From NCBI RefSeq assembly GCF_027270735.1, contig NZ_JAPWIJ010000001.1, positions 372,001-436,000 on the forward strand: a stretch of 64,000 nt of DNA, in the 5' to 3' direction. Origin of the DNA: Rhodococcus ruber (GTDB lineage: Bacteria; Actinomycetota; Actinomycetes; Mycobacteriales; Mycobacteriaceae). A program made the translations under genes and the position numbers. Of the stretch, positions 61,744 through 64,000 are shown one piece after another (the stretch's first letter is position 1; each line of letters opens with the position of its first letter). The notes under the pieces were generated by a model. That model was not told the DNA's origin. It ran no database searches and saw only the letters and a list, made by a program, of their open reading frames with translations.

Positions 61744-63101
61744 TGAGCGAAAGCCTGCGCGCTCGAATGCCCGCCTGACTTCAGGCCATCGATCACCTCG
61801 TCGACGGCGATGCACAGCATTCGGCCCAGATCCGCGCTGAAACCCTCTCGAACAACGACTCTGAGTACCGCGACGTCGGTTGCGTTGTCGGGCATCGTGT
61901 ATGCCGGTACCTGCCAGCCGCGGGCGCGCAGCTCGTGGGACACGTCGAACACGGTGAATTCGCAGTGGTCCTTCAGCATGAACGAGAGCACGGGAATGGC
62001 CGATCCATCGGTGATCACCTCGATGTCCGGGTGCTTCTCGAGGTGTCGGCTGACGCGAACAGCGGTGTCGCGCAACGCCTTCATGATGTCGGTGTAGCCG
62101 GAGCGGCCCAGACGCAGGAAGTTGTAGTACTGACCGATCACCTGGTTGCCCGGCCTGGAGAAGTTCAGTGTGAAGGTGGGCATGTCGCCGCCGAGGTAGT
62201 TCACGCGGAACACCAGGTCCTCCGGGAGGTCTTCCTTGGTACGCCAAACAGCGAATCCGATTCCCGGGTAGGTCAATCCATACTTGTGTCCACTGGCATT
62301 GATGGACTTGACCCGAGGCAACCGAAAGTCCCATTCGAGCTCTGGATACAGAAATGGGACGACGAAGCCGCCGCTGGCCGCGTCGACATGGACCGGGACG
62401 TCCGGCCCGCCACCGCCGGCAATCTCGTCGAGTGCAGCGCAGATTTCCTGCACCGGTTCGAGTTCCCCGGTGAACGTGGTGCCGAGGATCGCGACCACGC
62501 CGATGGTGTTCTCGTCCACCGCGTCTCGAACCTGCTCGGGGGTGATGACGTAACGACCGCGCTCGACCGGTAGGTATTTCGGCTCCACGTCGAAGTAGCG
62601 GCAGAATTTCTCCCAGACCACCTGAACGTTGCTGCCCAACACCAGGTTCGGAGTGCCGGTGCCGGCTCCTTTGGCTCGCCAGCGCCACTTGAGCGCCAAA
62701 CCGGCCAACATGACGGCCTCACTGGATCCGATCGTCGAGACCCCGGTGGCCGACGACGGGTCCTCACGGTCGAGTCCGGGTGCATGGAACAGATCGGCGA
62801 CGATGTTGACGCACCGTTCCTCGATGGCCGCGGTGGACGGGTACTCGTCCTTGTCGATCATGTTCTTGTCGAACGTCTCCGCCATGAGCTTCTCGGCCTG
62901 GGGATCCATCCAGGTGGTGACGAACGTCGCCAAATTGAGGCGCGAGCTGCCGTCGAGCATCAGTTCGTCGTGGATGAAGCGGTAGGCCGCGTCGGGGTCG
63001 AGTTGCTCCTCGGGAAGTCGCAGTGCCGGAACAGGATTGGTGGCGAGCCGGCCGGTGTAGGCCGCCGAGACTACACCGTCGGTGTGAAGCTTCCTGGTCA
63101 T
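61740..63101 (-). CDS. gadB: Glutamate decarboxylase
   Basis: 453 residues, PLP-dependent. The PLP lysine lies in INASGHKYGL; other motifs: GSSEAVMLAGLALKW, VHVDAASGGFVVPF and NFSRPGNQVIGQYYNFLRLGR. It converts glutamate to GABA and uses up a proton, helping acid tolerance. ATG at 63101 preceded by GGGGAGAAG; a longer open frame starts at 63134. It ends within the convergent hairpin; the SBF-like gene is 34 nt upstream. Confidence 0.93.
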   Translation of the reverse strand: MTRKLHTDGVVSAAYTGRLATNPVPALRLPEEQLDPDAAYRFIHDELMLDGSSRLNLATFVTTWMDPQAEKLMAETFDKNMIDKDEYPSTAAIEERCVNIVADLFHAPGLDREDPSSATGVSTIGSSEAVMLAGLALKWRWRAKGAGTGTPNLVLGSNVQVVWEKFCRYFDVEPKYLPVERGRYVITPEQVRDAVDENTIGVVAILGTTFTGELEPVQEICAALDEIAGGGGPDVPVHVDAASGGFVVPFLYPELEWDFRLPRVKSINASGHKYGLTYPGIGFAVWRTKEDLPEDLVFRVNYLGGDMPTFTLNFSRPGNQVIGQYYNFLRLGRSGYTDIMKALRDTAVRVSRHLEKHPDIEVITDGSAIPVLSFMLKDHCEFTVFDVSHELRARGWQVPAYTMPDNATDVAVLRVVVREGFSADLGRMLCIAVDEVIDGLKSGGHSSAQAFAH

Positions 63102-63135
63102 CGTCTTCTCCCCATCGCCTCGAGTGACACCCAAT

Positions 63136-64000
63136 CTAGTCCGCAGCGGAGGCCGCCGGGCTCGGTTCCGATTCCGGTCGCCGCGCGAAGCGTTGAGCGA
63201 TCACGGTGCACACCATCAGCTGGATCTGGTGGAAGAGCAACAACGGCAACACGATCAGTCCGACGGGTTGGCCGACGAACAGCACCGTGGCCATCGGCAG
63301 GCCGCTCGCCAGGCTCTTCTTGGACCCGCAGAACAGCAGCACCAGTCGATCCTCGAGGGGAAAGCCGAACCATTTGCCCGCGTACCAGGTGATCGTCAGC
63401 ACGACGGCGAGAAGCACGGCGCACACCGCGACCACGACGGCGATGCGCCACACCGCCACCGAGGACCACACGTGCTGGTTCATCGACTCGCTGAATGCGG
63501 CGAAGACGACCAACAGGATCGAGCCTCGGTCGACGAGCTTCGTCGGCGCGCTGTGGCGCGTCAACCATCCCGTCACCCATGGCCGGATCAACTGACCGAC
63601 GGCGAACGGCAGCAACAGTTGGAGCACGATGTCGAGGATCGAGCCCGGATCGATGCTCACCGATCCGGTGGTGGTCATCAATGCGATCACCAGTAGCGGG
63701 GTAACGAACACCCCGATGATGTTGGAGAACGACGCACTCACCACGGCACCGGCGACGTTGCCGCGGGCGATGGAGGTGAAGGCGATCGAGGACTGCACCG
63801 TCGAGGGAACCAGGCAGAGAAACAACACACCCGTGTAGAGGTCGTCGCTGATCAATCCGGGTTCGAGTATCCGCAGTGCCAGACCGAGCGCGGGGAACAG
63901 CAGATAGGTCGACGCCAGGATCACCGAGTGCAGGCGCCAGTGCTTGAGGCCGTCCCAGGCGTCCCGCGGAGACAACCTCGCACCGTAGATGAGAAACAGC
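63136..64000 (-). CDS. SBF-like (YfeH-type) bile-acid:sodium symporter family protein, N-terminus outside the window
   Basis: At least 287 residues with about nine hydrophobic segments and family motifs LYGARLSP (at the edge, as IYGARLSP), LVPSTVQSSIAFTSIARGNVA and the PF13593 fold end. It is a membrane transporter; substrate unknown. The frame is open to 64000, so the first membrane segment lies outside the window. Confidence 0.88.
   Translation of the reverse strand, partial: LFLIYGARLSPRDAWDGLKHWRLHSVILASTYLLFPALGLALRILEPGLISDDLYTGVLFLCLVPSTVQSSIAFTSIARGNVAGAVVSASFSNIIGVFVTPLLVIALMTTTGSVSIDPGSILDIVLQLLLPFAVGQLIRPWVTGWLTRHSAPTKLVDRGSILLVVFAAFSESMNQHVWSSVAVWRIAVVVAVCAVLLAVVLTITWYAGKWFGFPLEDRLVLLFCGSKKSLASGLPMATVLFVGQPVGLIVLPLLLFHQIQLMVCTVIAQRFARRPESEPSPAASAAD

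Overview
The window is about 64 kb of high-GC actinobacterial chromosome centred on the replication origin. Gene content and order (fhaA-fhaB-pstP-rodA-pbpA-pknA-pknB, crgA, cwsA, gyrA-gyrB, recF-gnd-dnaN-dnaA, rpmH-rnpA-yidD-yidC-jag, rsmG-parA-parB, cwlM-trxA-trxB-rsmA-sigM-murJ) match the oriC neighbourhood of mycolic-acid actinobacteria. The protein sequences look most like Rhodococcus or a close relative in Nocardiaceae. That placement is made by eye from protein similarity; no search was run.

Layout from left to right. 1-1454 holds the 5' part of gltB (minus strand), followed by a tRNA-Leu with a strong terminator. 2160-11949 is the tightly overlapping cell-wall and signalling operon: two FHA proteins, a PP2C phosphatase, RodA, a class B PBP and the Ser/Thr kinases PknA and PknB. 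11958-16394 carries trpG/pabA, a DUF881 protein, the division regulator crgA, a PH-domain membrane protein, a rhomboid protease, ppiA and a cwsA-like gene. 16389-20295 carries a DUF1023 hydrolase, a GGDEF protein and an acyl-ACP desaturase. 20678-27192 (minus) is gyrB-gyrA-DUF3566-tRNA-Ile-DLW39-tRNA-Ala. 27448-29495 is a two-gene redox cassette (a ferredoxin-type oxygenase reductase and a predicted diiron protein) lying between gyrB and the DUF721-recF-gnd-dnaN-dnaA group.

The origin lies in the dnaN-dnaA and dnaA-rpmH intergenic regions, both with DnaA boxes. On the other side, rpmH-rnpA-yidD-yidC-jag runs rightward. It is followed by a 1.9 kb region without a convincing gene that holds most of a seven-site parS array, then rsmG, parA and parB. 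44115-57867 carries a GNAT-like protein, cwlM, trxA/trxB, the sigM/anti-sigma pair, a 1401-residue MurJ-pseudokinase, a DUF6049 protein, a Nudix hydrolase and the CCA-adding enzyme. The right end is accessory: an MFS transporter, an epimerase with a divergent TetR regulator, an AlgH-type protein, glutamate decarboxylase and a truncated SBF-like transporter.

The genes form three connected programmes: replication initiation and segregation (dnaA, dnaN, recF, gyrAB, parABS), polar cell-wall growth controlled by PknA/PknB phosphorylation and FHA recognition (fhaA, cwlM, murJ, rodA, pbpA, crgA, cwsA), and redox/stress response (sigM, trx). The most interesting non-genic signals are the parS-rich gene desert, a repeated 13-bp palindrome bracketing the parABS block, DnaA boxes around crgA, a twice-occurring 50-nt inverted-repeat element, a 72-nt hairpin that includes the stop codons of two convergent genes, and a hairpin that covers the sigM ribosome-binding site.
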